17,336 nt of DNA from an uncultured Oscillospiraceae bacterium. Its GTDB lineage: Bacteria; Bacillota; Clostridia; Oscillospirales; Acutalibacteraceae. Shown piece after piece: positions 1 to 5,792 of this stretch. The stretch's first letter is position 1; the number at the start of each line of letters is the position of its first letter. Where the stretch lies: positions 1 through 17,336 of the forward strand of contig UQGM01000051.1 of the NCBI GenBank assembly GCA_900540535.1, written 5' to 3'. Made by a program: the position numbers and the translations under genes. The notes under the pieces are model-generated. The model was not told where the DNA came from and searched no databases. It saw nothing but the letters and a program-made list of their open reading frames with translations.

Positions 1-332
1 TCCCTGCTATGAAACTTAACCTCATACATATACTCGGTCCCTGCTTTACAGTCATAGACGGAATCGCTGGGTTTTTCCCAGAAACCGTAGTGCATCTGCC
101 CGGAGTTGACAAAAATCATCTGTCCCGGCATCAGCTTGCACTGTTCGCCGTTGACGCTGTACCACATGGGTGCATTTTTCACGTAGATAAACTCAAACTC
201 GGTGTGCCAGTGGTTGACGATGGAAAGCGAGGGATAGTCCTCCTGAGAGGAACGGGATGCCTTGATGGGCAGATCGGGTACGTTGTATTGGATGATCTCA
301 GACTTGTTGTCTGTCAGTTCCAGGGTATACAT
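1..332 (-). CDS. AraC-family transcriptional regulator, N-terminal sensing domain (partial, cut by left edge)
   Basis: About 110 N-terminal residues are visible, starting MYTLELTDNKSEII. The sequence has the look of the cupin-like ligand-binding half of AraC/XylS regulators: a histidine-rich strand (NHWHTEFEFIYV, about residues 38-49), then PGQMIFVNSGQMHYGFW, a typical beta-barrel turn carrying a His. The helix-turn-helix half would lie beyond the left edge, so the AraC assignment is inferred from the sensing domain only. The start is supported by AAAAGGAGT at 339-346 on the minus strand, 6-7 bases before the ATG. Only 21 bp separate it from the MATE gene stop upstream, so the two are probably co-transcribed and this protein may control the pump. 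A stand-alone cupin enzyme is the alternative. The long plus-strand reading frame covering this region is an antisense shadow. Confidence 0.75.
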   Translation of the reverse strand, partial: MYTLELTDNKSEIIQYNVPDLPIKASRSSQEDYPSLSIVNHWHTEFEFIYVKNAPMWYSVNGEQCKLMPGQMIFVNSGQMHYGFWEKPSDSVYDCKAGTEYMYEVKFHSR

Positions 333-353
333 AGAGGACTCCTTTTCTTTGTG

Positions 354-1751
354 TTATGCGGCTGTCTGTGCCATGGTTTCTGGTTCAACAGGTGCTGTTT
401 CCTGCCGGGTCAGATTCTTGACCCAGCGGTACTTCCGGTAGTTCTTGAGGACTGCCGGGAGCTTGATGATCTCATCGACGTTGATAAGAATGTATACGGT
501 CAATACCGGGAGTTTCAGTACAAATGCGGCGATCAGACCGATGGGGACAGTAACACACCACATGGTGATGCCGTCGCAGATAAAGCCGAATTTCGAGTCA
601 CCGCCGGCTGCGAAGATACCGGAAATCACCGTCATGTTAATGGATTTGCCGACTACATAATAGGAGCATACCACCAGCATGACACGGAGGTATTCTTTTG
701 CAGTGTTGGTCAGCGTGGAGAACATAGGGGTAAAGGGGATAACGCCCAGAATAATCACGCCGGCAACTGCGCCTGCAAAAATGGAAGTCTTGGAAAGCTT
801 TCTGCCGTATTCCTTTGCCTTTTCCAGTTCGCCCTGTCCCAGGAGACTGCCCACCATAATGCCGCTTGCGGTAGCGATGCCGGTGCAGAAGCAGATTACC
901 AGGTTCTTGACGATGTTTGCAATGGAGTTTGCGGCTGCGGCGTCGCTGCCCATGTGTCCCATGATGACGGAGTACATGGTAAAGCCCAGTCCCCACATCA
1001 GCTCATCGCCCAGGATCGGAGCGGTGTACTTCCAGAAGTCACGGAGCAGTACCTTGTCCGGGTGGATGGTCCAGCCAAGGCGGATCTTGATGCTGTCCTT
1101 TTTCAGCATCACTGCAAGCGCCCATGCCAGTTCGATCACCTTTGCGATAACCGTTGCAACGGCAGCGCCGGCGATGCCCATTTCCGGAAAGAAACCGATG
1201 CCGAAGATGAAAGCGGCATTCAGAATGATGTTGATGATGACGGAAACGGAACTGATGACAGCGCTCAGTACGGCTTTTCCGCAGTTTTTCAGAATGCACA
1301 GGTAGATCTGCGAAATGCTGAGCAGCAGATAGGACACGCCGACTACCCGAAGATAAACAGCGCCGTCCTGGATGAGAACCGGATCAGAGGCGAATGCACG
1401 CATCAGCAGTTCCGGGAAAAATGTTGCGCCGATGGTAAAGGGAAGGGAGAGCAGCACGGAAAATGCCAGACCGATGCCCAGCGTCTTTTCCACTGCCTTT
1501 TTGTTCTGAATGCCCCAGTACTGAGCGGCAAAGATCGAAACGCCGGCAGTAATGGCAAACAAAAACAGGGAATATACGAATTGCACCTGTCCTGCCAGGG
1601 ATACTGCCGAGAGGGCATCCTGGTTGACAAAGCCCAGCATAAATGCGTCTGACGCATTGACAAGCGCCATCATCAGCTGCTGCAGGGAAATCGGGATCAT
1701 GAGGTGCAGCAGCTTTTTGCGGAATTCCGCACGAGTGTTTTGTGTTGCCAT
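354..1751 (-). CDS. MATE-family multidrug/cation efflux transporter
   Basis: This is a 465-residue integral membrane protein, the usual length for the MATE (NorM/DinF-like) family, which exports organic cations, drugs or metabolites in exchange for Na+ or H+. About twelve hydrophobic segments are visible in two homologous halves. The first begins at about residue 15 (LMIPISLQQLMMALVNASD), the characteristic MATE start in which TM1 carries the Q-Q and D residues. The second half begins near residue 240 (FWKYTAPILGDELMWGLG), which repeats that pattern (P-I-L-x-x-E-x-x-W-G). The C-terminal tail is short and soluble. AAGGAG lies about 10 bases upstream of the ATG. Expression probably starts at a perfect-consensus promoter about 210 bp upstream, with a dyad operator beside it. 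The AraC-type gene follows after 21 bp. The substrate cannot be read from the sequence. Confidence 0.93.
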   Translation of the reverse strand: MATQNTRAEFRKKLLHLMIPISLQQLMMALVNASDAFMLGFVNQDALSAVSLAGQVQFVYSLFLFAITAGVSIFAAQYWGIQNKKAVEKTLGIGLAFSVLLSLPFTIGATFFPELLMRAFASDPVLIQDGAVYLRVVGVSYLLLSISQIYLCILKNCGKAVLSAVISSVSVIINIILNAAFIFGIGFFPEMGIAGAAVATVIAKVIELAWALAVMLKKDSIKIRLGWTIHPDKVLLRDFWKYTAPILGDELMWGLGFTMYSVIMGHMGSDAAAANSIANIVKNLVICFCTGIATASGIMVGSLLGQGELEKAKEYGRKLSKTSIFAGAVAGVIILGVIPFTPMFSTLTNTAKEYLRVMLVVCSYYVVGKSINMTVISGIFAAGGDSKFGFICDGITMWCVTVPIGLIAAFVLKLPVLTVYILINVDEIIKLPAVLKNYRKYRWVKNLTRQETAPVEPETMAQTAA

Positions 1752-1815
1752 AGTGATAGTCTCCTTATCTATTTTTATATTTCAGGACGTTTATTTTATC
1801 CTGATGCCGAATGAT

Positions 1816-1844
1816 ATTATAAGATAAAGAAATCGCTATTTCTA
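1816..1844 (-). promoter_or_regulatory. Possible proximal promoter of the MATE gene
   Basis: Minus strand: a perfect TATAAT (1816-1821) with a weak -35 TAGAAA (1839-1844) at 17 bp. An inverted repeat AGAAAT-N4-ATTTCT (1828-1843) overlaps the spacer and -35 element and could be an operator. It is weaker than the distal promoter at 1967-1995. Confidence 0.35.
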
Positions 1845-1925
1845 TAACATTCATAGGAATCACTATAACAATCGTACAAAACTATATAGAAATCAAACCT
1901 GCTTGCAGAAACTGTGGTATCGTTT

Positions 1926-1956
1926 TCAAAATCGTGCATAATTTGTACGATTTTGA
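1926..1956. promoter_or_regulatory. 31-bp dyad, probable operator for the MATE-araC operon
   Basis: The left arm starts TCAAAATCGTGCA at 1926; the right arm ends GTACGATTTTGA at 1956. Thirteen of the fifteen base pairs around centre 1941 match. It begins only a few bases downstream of the predicted start site (about 1960, minus strand) of the consensus promoter at 1967-1995, where a bound repressor would block transcription. A further half-site, AATCGTACAAA (1870-1880), matches the reverse complement of the right arm over 11 nt. The bound protein is unknown; the downstream AraC-type product or a TetR/MarR-type repressor are candidates. Confidence 0.55.
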
Positions 1957-1966
1957 TGATGTCCCT

Positions 1967-1995
1967 ATTATAAGTCCTTTGGATTCCATTGTCAA
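1967..1995 (-). promoter_or_regulatory. Consensus sigma-A promoter for the MATE gene
   Basis: Minus strand: TTGACA (1990-1995), a 17-bp spacer and TATAAT (1967-1972), identical to the sigma-A/sigma-70 consensus. Transcription would begin near 1960, giving a leader of about 210 nt before the MATE ATG. A promoter this strong with a dyad directly downstream suggests tight repression. Confidence 0.7.
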
Positions 1996-2060
1996 GGAAA
2001 AGAATCCGGCGGAACTGTTGATATCGTTTTGACGCAAAAATAAATCCACATAAAATGTGT

Positions 2061-2100
2061 GTCCGGATGGCTTGAACAAAACGTCCGGATGTGGTATAAT
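2061..2100 (+). promoter_or_regulatory. Promoter of the truncated cbiA gene with flanking direct repeats
   Basis: TTGAAC (2072-2077), 17 bp, then an extended -10 TGGTATAAT (2092-2100). The 9-mer GTCCGGATG occurs at 2061-2069 and again at 2083-2091, 22 bp apart on the same DNA face, bracketing the -35 box. Its core TCCGGA recurs at 2132-2137. The leader is only about 45 nt, too short for the cobalamin riboswitch often found before cobalamin genes. Confidence 0.55.
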
Positions 2101-2151
2101 ATAAAATACATTCAAATATATTCAAAATTGATCCGGAAAGGAGACCTTGCC

Positions 2152-2547
2152 ATGCCACAGCCTGTTCCACGCATTATGCTCAGCGCCGCAGGGAGCGGTG
2201 CCGGAAAAACCACAATGACTGCGGCACTGCTGTCTGCCCTCTGTTCCCGTGGGCTGCAGGTGCAGGGCGGGAAGTGTGGTCCCGACTATATTGATCCCAT
2301 GTTTCACAGTCATATCACCGGCAGACCGGCGTATCACGCCGATCCTTTTTTTCTGTCAGAACAGCCGATGGCGGAGCTGGTCTCCCGGGTGAGTGCCGAT
2401 GCGGACTGTGCTGTCTTTGAGGGCTATCTTGATTTTACAGGTTCGGTCCGTGACAACGAAACCCTTAACCTTTTATGTGCTCTTTACGACGAGCTGCCGG
2501 AATTTACTTTCCTTGGCAACTTCCGTGAAACAGCAAAAGAAAACTGA
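2152..2547 (+). pseudogene. Chimeric ORF: N-terminus of cobyrinate a,c-diamide synthase (CbiA) fused to the C-terminal tail of prephenate dehydratase (PheA)
   Basis: The reading frame is 131 residues. Residues 1-91 match the ATP-binding N-terminus of CbiA/CobB: a P-loop-like SAAGSGAGKTT (residues 9-19), then GGKCGPDYIDPMFH and a family-typical beta-strand ending VFEG. Intact CbiA has roughly 450 residues, continuing with the synthetase core and a glutamine amidotransferase domain; all of that is missing. From about residue 92 the protein instead reads YLDFTGSVRDNETLNLLCAL and ends ELPEFTFLGNFRET, which I recognise as the end of the regulatory ACT domain of prephenate dehydratase. Leucine codons change from CTG/CTC to CTT at the same point. 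The start is set by AAAGGAG (2137-2143) before the ATG. Neither original activity can survive. The PheA tail assignment is from memory of the family. It is either a true fusion by deletion or an assembly join. Confidence 0.8.
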
Positions 2548-2562
2548 TATAAATTATTAAGC

Positions 2563-2614
2563 AAAGCCGGAGATTTCCCCACTGTGTTCATGGGGAATCT
2601 CCGGCTTTTGTTTT
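2563..2614 (+). terminator. Rho-independent terminator after the cbiA::pheA ORF
   Basis: A GC-rich stem with arms AAGCCGGAGATTTCCCC (ending at 2580) and GGGGAATCTCCGGCTT (from 2592) pairs with a single unpaired T. The loop is about 11 nt and is followed by TTTTGTTTTTT. It probably belonged to the pheA gene whose tail precedes it. Confidence 0.9.
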
Positions 2615-2693
2615 TTAATTCAATATATAAGCTTACAGTGTACTTAATATGACATTTAATTATGACCTAACTGTTAAAATGATTTTATGTGTG

Positions 2694-2735
2694 TTGACAT
2701 GGTATTTAAAAAGGTATATGGTTAACAATGTTAAC
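2694..2735 (+). promoter_or_regulatory. marR promoter with overlapping MarR-type operator
   Basis: A perfect -35 TTGACA (2694-2699), a 17-bp spacer and a -10 TATGGT (2717-2722). The inverted repeat GTTAAC-AAT-GTTAAC (2721-2735) overlaps the end of the -10 and the expected start site. Its position and size fit a MarR dimer site, so the operon is probably repressed by its own first product until a ligand binds. Confidence 0.65.
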
Positions 2736-2754
2736 TTTATTAAGGAGAATATTT

Positions 2755-3195
2755 ATGCAAATCGACTGGACAGATATGGTACATTATCAGCAACAAGTAC
2801 AAAAAATCAGCCGTTTACTGCTTCCGCAGAAACAAGGAAATCTTACGGCAAGTGAGTGCGAACTGCTGTCATGGCTTTACCTTAAACCCGATCAGAACAC
2901 ACCGATCATATTAAGTCAGTGCAGCGGAATGAAAAAGGAAGCGGTAAGCCGCTGTTTAAAAAAACTCTATGAAAACGGATGCATCAGAAAAGAAAAGCAG
3001 ACTGATGATGAAAGAAGCTATCGTTTGTTCATCACCGAAAAAGGATTGGCAGAATTAAAAAGCGGATATGAAGCTATTTTAAATCCCTTTTATAACCTGC
3101 TCAGAAGTGTCGGTTCTGATTTTGAAGAGTTTTTAAAATATACTGACAGAATCGTAAATAAATTGGAAAGAAACGGGAGCGAAAGTGAAATATGA
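2755..3195 (+). CDS. MarR-family winged-helix transcriptional repressor
   Basis: A 146-residue protein, typical of MarR repressors, which bind DNA as dimers and release it on binding phenolic or other small ligands. The winged-helix region is visible at about residues 33-105: LTASECELLSWLYLKP, then SGMKKEAVSRCLKKLYENGCIRK (recognition helix), then the wing KQTDDERSYRLFITEKG, which carries the family hallmark D-x-R-S/R. Flanking helices at both ends would form the dimer interface. I chose the ATG at 2755 over one 27 bp upstream because AAGGAG lies at 2742-2747, and because the upstream start overlaps the operator GTTAAC repeat. The stop overlaps the next gene by four bases (ATGA), so the two are translationally coupled. 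The AT-rich codon use differs from the genes on either side. Confidence 0.9.
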   Translation: MQIDWTDMVHYQQQVQKISRLLLPQKQGNLTASECELLSWLYLKPDQNTPIILSQCSGMKKEAVSRCLKKLYENGCIRKEKQTDDERSYRLFITEKGLAELKSGYEAILNPFYNLLRSVGSDFEEFLKYTDRIVNKLERNGSESEI

Positions 3196-4277
3196 AATTT
3201 TATGACGCACTGCAGCTTGATCCTGCTATACTTAAAAAGAAAATAAAAGAATGTCAGACAAATAAAGAAAAGGCTTTTTACTGGACGGCAATGGCTCTGC
3301 GAGCTGTTTTAATAGTAGCATTTGCCATTATGTTTATCGGCGCATTGTCAAATATTTTCGGATCAGAAAACGCTCCTATGGCAGTGGCTCTTTTCTGCAT
3401 TATACTGGCTCTCCGCTTTGTAAATTTTGAATATTGTGTGGGAGATTCCCTGGTCACTCTCGCAGTCGTCTTGGGAATTTTGCTTTTTATTCCAAGCTTA
3501 ATTTCAATACTTCCGTCTTATCTGTTATTCTTTGCTCACTTTTTGGCATTTTTCCTGATACTCTACATTACAAGTCAGCGCCCAGAACTGGGAAACGGAG
3601 GATTATACGGTTTTGCATACGTCTATGTTGTAGGAAATCCCGTGCATGGTGAAATTCTTTTACAAAGAGCTGAACTCATTTTAGTTGGATACATTATCTG
3701 TGCCGCATTACTTCTGCTAAAGCATCGACATATGCACACAGAAAAACGTTTTCACAGTATTATCATAAATTTTAGCTTATCCAGTTTAGTAAATTTATGG
3801 CAGCTTCGCCTTGCAGCAGGTGTAGGATTGGTGCTTACCTTAGGAGCTGTATTTGGTGTAAAACGCTTTATTTGGATGGGCTTTGCCTGCGCTTCTCTAC
3901 TGTCTGAGTACCCTTATTCAGAATATACTCACGTTAGATTCTGGCAGCGCATTGTCGGCGTAATTGCAGGTTCAGGTGCATTTTTCATACTATATCAAAT
4001 AATGCCGGAAGCTCTGCTTCCTCTTATGGCTCCTGCCGGCGGATTATGCCTCGGCTTCTGTACGGATTACCGCTACAAAACCGCAATAAACTGCTTCGGT
4101 GCACTGATGGCAGGAACGGCAATTTACGGCTTGCATGAAGCTGTAATGCTTCGTGTTTTTGATACAATTCTCGGCGTTTTGATTGGACTTATTTTTGCAT
4201 GGGCTTTTCACAAACTGGTAGCCGTTAAATTTTTGCCGAAGCAAAAGGAAGAAATAACTGCAAAAAGTACGCAATAA
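3192..4277 (+). CDS. FUSC-like inner membrane protein (putative aromatic acid exporter type)
   Basis: A 361-residue polytopic membrane protein with roughly ten hydrophobic segments in two groups. The first group spans about residues 35-175, the second about 195-345. They are separated by a short basic stretch (KHRHMHTEKRFHS). The second group resembles the FUSC/FUSC_2 fold: an arginine-bearing helix start (LWQLRLAAGVGLVLTLGAVF), then WMGFACASLL, then R-x-x-G-x-x-A-G (QRIVGVIAGSGAFFIL). That arrangement is seen in fusaric-acid/aromatic-acid efflux proteins such as AaeB and YccS-like proteins. Its start overlaps the marR stop (ATGA), which fits a MarR-controlled exporter of a toxic acid. No large soluble C-terminal domain is present, unlike full AaeB. 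Family placement is by pattern only; an uncharacterised membrane protein is the fallback. No clear terminator follows it. Confidence 0.65.
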   Translation: MKFYDALQLDPAILKKKIKECQTNKEKAFYWTAMALRAVLIVAFAIMFIGALSNIFGSENAPMAVALFCIILALRFVNFEYCVGDSLVTLAVVLGILLFIPSLISILPSYLLFFAHFLAFFLILYITSQRPELGNGGLYGFAYVYVVGNPVHGEILLQRAELILVGYIICAALLLLKHRHMHTEKRFHSIIINFSLSSLVNLWQLRLAAGVGLVLTLGAVFGVKRFIWMGFACASLLSEYPYSEYTHVRFWQRIVGVIAGSGAFFILYQIMPEALLPLMAPAGGLCLGFCTDYRYKTAINCFGALMAGTAIYGLHEAVMLRVFDTILGVLIGLIFAWAFHKLVAVKFLPKQKEEITAKSTQ

Positions 4278-4290
4278 CAATAAAAACACC

Positions 4291-4319
4291 TTGAGAGAAT
4301 AGATTTAATCTGATATAAT
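4291..4319 (+). promoter_or_regulatory. Extended -10 promoter of ychF
   Basis: TTGAGA (4291-4296), 17 bp, then TGATATAAT (4311-4319), a perfect TATAAT with the TGn extension. The leader to the ychF ATG is about 50 nt. This suits a constitutively expressed housekeeping gene. Confidence 0.75.
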
Positions 4320-4377
4320 TATTTTACTATGCATATTTGCAGTTTAATTTCAGGAACTCAGGAGATGTAACAGATAT

Positions 4378-5472
4378 ATGAAACTTGGTATCGTAGGTCT
4401 GCCGAACGTCGGCAAAAGTACTCTTTTTAACGCAATTACAAACGCCGGAGCTCAGTCGGCAAACTATGCTTTCTGCACAATTGAGCCCAATGTAGGCGTT
4501 GTTGCCGTTCCCGACGAAAGACTTGATAAGCTTACTGAAATGTATTCCCCCGACAAAACCACTCACGCAACAATCGAATTTGTTGATATTGCAGGTCTTG
4601 TCAAGGGCGCTTCAAAGGGTGAAGGTCTCGGAAACAAATTCCTCTCTCACATCCGTGAGGTTGACGCAATAATCCACGTTGTACGCTGCTTTGATAATGA
4701 TGATATCATCCACGTTGAGGGAAGCGTTGACCCTGCAAGAGATATCGAAACCATTAACCTTGAGCTTATTCTTTCCGATATAGAAATGGTCGAAAGAAGA
4801 ATAGACCGCTCCTCAAAGGCAATGAAGGGTGACAAATCCCTTGCCGGAGAAGTTGAGTTCCTTAAAAAGCTGAAAGCTCATCTTGAAGAAGGTCTTTCCG
4901 CTCGTTCCCTCGAATGTGACGAGGATGAAAAAGCCATTATGGATTCAGTCGCTCTCCTCTCTTCAAAGCCGGTTATCTATGCCTGCAACATGAGCGAAGA
5001 GGACTTTATGAACAACATTGAAAACAATGTCCGCTTTAACGCAGTTCGCAAAATAGCCGAAGAAGAGGGCTCCGAAGTGCTTCCCATCTGCGCAGAGCTT
5101 GAAGCACAGATCGCTCCCCTTGAAAAAGAGGAAAAGGAACTTTTCCTCAGCGAGCTTGGACTTGAAAAGAGCGGCCTTGACAGACTCATAAAGAGCAGTT
5201 ATCATCTTTTAGGACTTATCTCCTACCTTACCGCCGGAAAGCCGGAAGTACGTGCCTGGACAATCACAAATGGCACTAAAGCTCCTCAGGCTGCCGGAAA
5301 GATACATTCCGACTTTGAAAGAGGATTCATCCGTGCCGAGGTTATTGCATACGATGACCTTATAGAGTGCGGCTCCATGGCAGCGGCAAAGGAAAAGGGT
5401 CTTGTAAGAAGTGAGGGCAAAGAATACGTCATGAAAGACGGAGATATTGTTCTCTTCAGATTCAATGTTTGA
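4378..5472 (+). CDS. ychF: Redox-regulated ATPase/GTPase YchF (Obg-like, ribosome-associated)
   Basis: At 364 residues this matches the near-invariant length of YchF (about 363). YchF is a universally conserved Obg-family P-loop NTPase that prefers ATP, associates with ribosomes and influences oxidative stress responses. Visible motifs are G1 GLPNVGKST (residues 7-15), the switch region NYAFCTIEPNVG (29-40), G3 DIAGLVKGASKGEGLG (70-85) and NMSE (about 204-207) in place of the GTP-specific NKxD, which is the YchF signature. A central coiled-coil-like helical region lies near 130-200. The C-terminal TGS domain runs from about residue 280 to the end, with RAWTITNGTKAPQAAGKIHSD and DGDIVLFRFNV. 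The start follows AGGAG at 4360-4364, with rather long spacing (13 nt). The small YdbC-like gene starts 20 bp after its stop, so they form a two-gene operon. Confidence 0.97.
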   Translation: MKLGIVGLPNVGKSTLFNAITNAGAQSANYAFCTIEPNVGVVAVPDERLDKLTEMYSPDKTTHATIEFVDIAGLVKGASKGEGLGNKFLSHIREVDAIIHVVRCFDNDDIIHVEGSVDPARDIETINLELILSDIEMVERRIDRSSKAMKGDKSLAGEVEFLKKLKAHLEEGLSARSLECDEDEKAIMDSVALLSSKPVIYACNMSEEDFMNNIENNVRFNAVRKIAEEEGSEVLPICAELEAQIAPLEKEEKELFLSELGLEKSGLDRLIKSSYHLLGLISYLTAGKPEVRAWTITNGTKAPQAAGKIHSDFERGFIRAEVIAYDDLIECGSMAAAKEKGLVRSEGKEYVMKDGDIVLFRFNV

Positions 5473-5492
5473 TTATTAAGGAGGATTTTACC

Positions 5493-5726
5493 ATGGCAGA
5501 GATTAAATATGAGATAACAGAGGAAATCGGCGTACTTTCCGAGAATCCCAAGGGCTGGACAAAGGAAGTAAACCTTGTCAGCTGGAACGACAGAGCACCT
5601 AAATTTGACCTTAGAGAATGGGCTCCCGACCACTCAAAAATGGCAAAGGGAATCACTCTTAGCTTTGACGAGGCAAAGGCTCTCAGAGATTTCCTCAACG
5701 ATTTTAATTTCGACGAGGAAGAATAA
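5493..5726 (+). CDS. YdbC/PC4-family small single-stranded nucleic acid-binding protein
   Basis: A 77-residue protein with a beta-rich N-terminus and a short C-terminal helix (SFDEAKALRDFLNDF). The pattern of ITEEIGVLSENPKGWTKEVN followed by WNDRAPKFDLREW matches the bacterial YdbC family, a PC4-like fold shown in Lactococcus YdbC to bind single-stranded DNA. The cellular role is not established. The start is fixed by a perfect AAGGAGG (5478-5484), 8 bases before the ATG. It is the last gene of the ychF operon and ends in a highly acidic tail (FDEEE). A bidirectional terminator follows. Confidence 0.85.
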   Translation: MAEIKYEITEEIGVLSENPKGWTKEVNLVSWNDRAPKFDLREWAPDHSKMAKGITLSFDEAKALRDFLNDFNFDEEE

Positions 5727-5743
5727 TTTATAATACATAAAAT

Positions 5744-5784
5744 AAGGCTGTTTTGGAAAAATCCAAAACAGCCTTTTATTTTTG
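5744..5784. terminator. Bidirectional rho-independent terminator between convergent operons
   Basis: A perfect 14-bp stem, AAGGCTGTTTTGGA (5744-5757) with TCCAAAACAGCCTT (5762-5775), and an AAAA loop. TTATTTTT follows on the plus strand, and the minus-strand side is followed by a T-rich tract. It can end both the ychF operon and the carbohydrate operon. Confidence 0.92.
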
Positions 5785-5792
5785 ACTTTTAC

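Noticed and set aside
9..1652. 547-codon open frame on the plus strand
   Set aside because: It is antisense to the MATE and AraC-type genes, has no recognisable domains, and its peptide is Cys- and His-rich in the way shadow frames of GC-rich genes are. The minus-strand frames give clear families and ribosome binding sites.
2107..2151. Cobalamin riboswitch before cbiA
   Set aside because: The predicted leader is about 45 nt and shows none of the conserved elements; a B12 riboswitch needs around 200 nt.
1817..2170. 117-codon minus-strand frame, including a possible 40-codon leader peptide in the MATE 5' region
   Set aside because: It begins antisense inside the cbiA fragment, crosses the promoter region and has no ribosome binding site before any internal ATG. 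The dyad and promoter explain this stretch better.
2728..2754. Upstream ATG of marR, adding nine residues
   Set aside because: It has no ribosome binding site and lies in the GTTAAC operator; AAGGAG at 2742-2747 fits the ATG at 2755.
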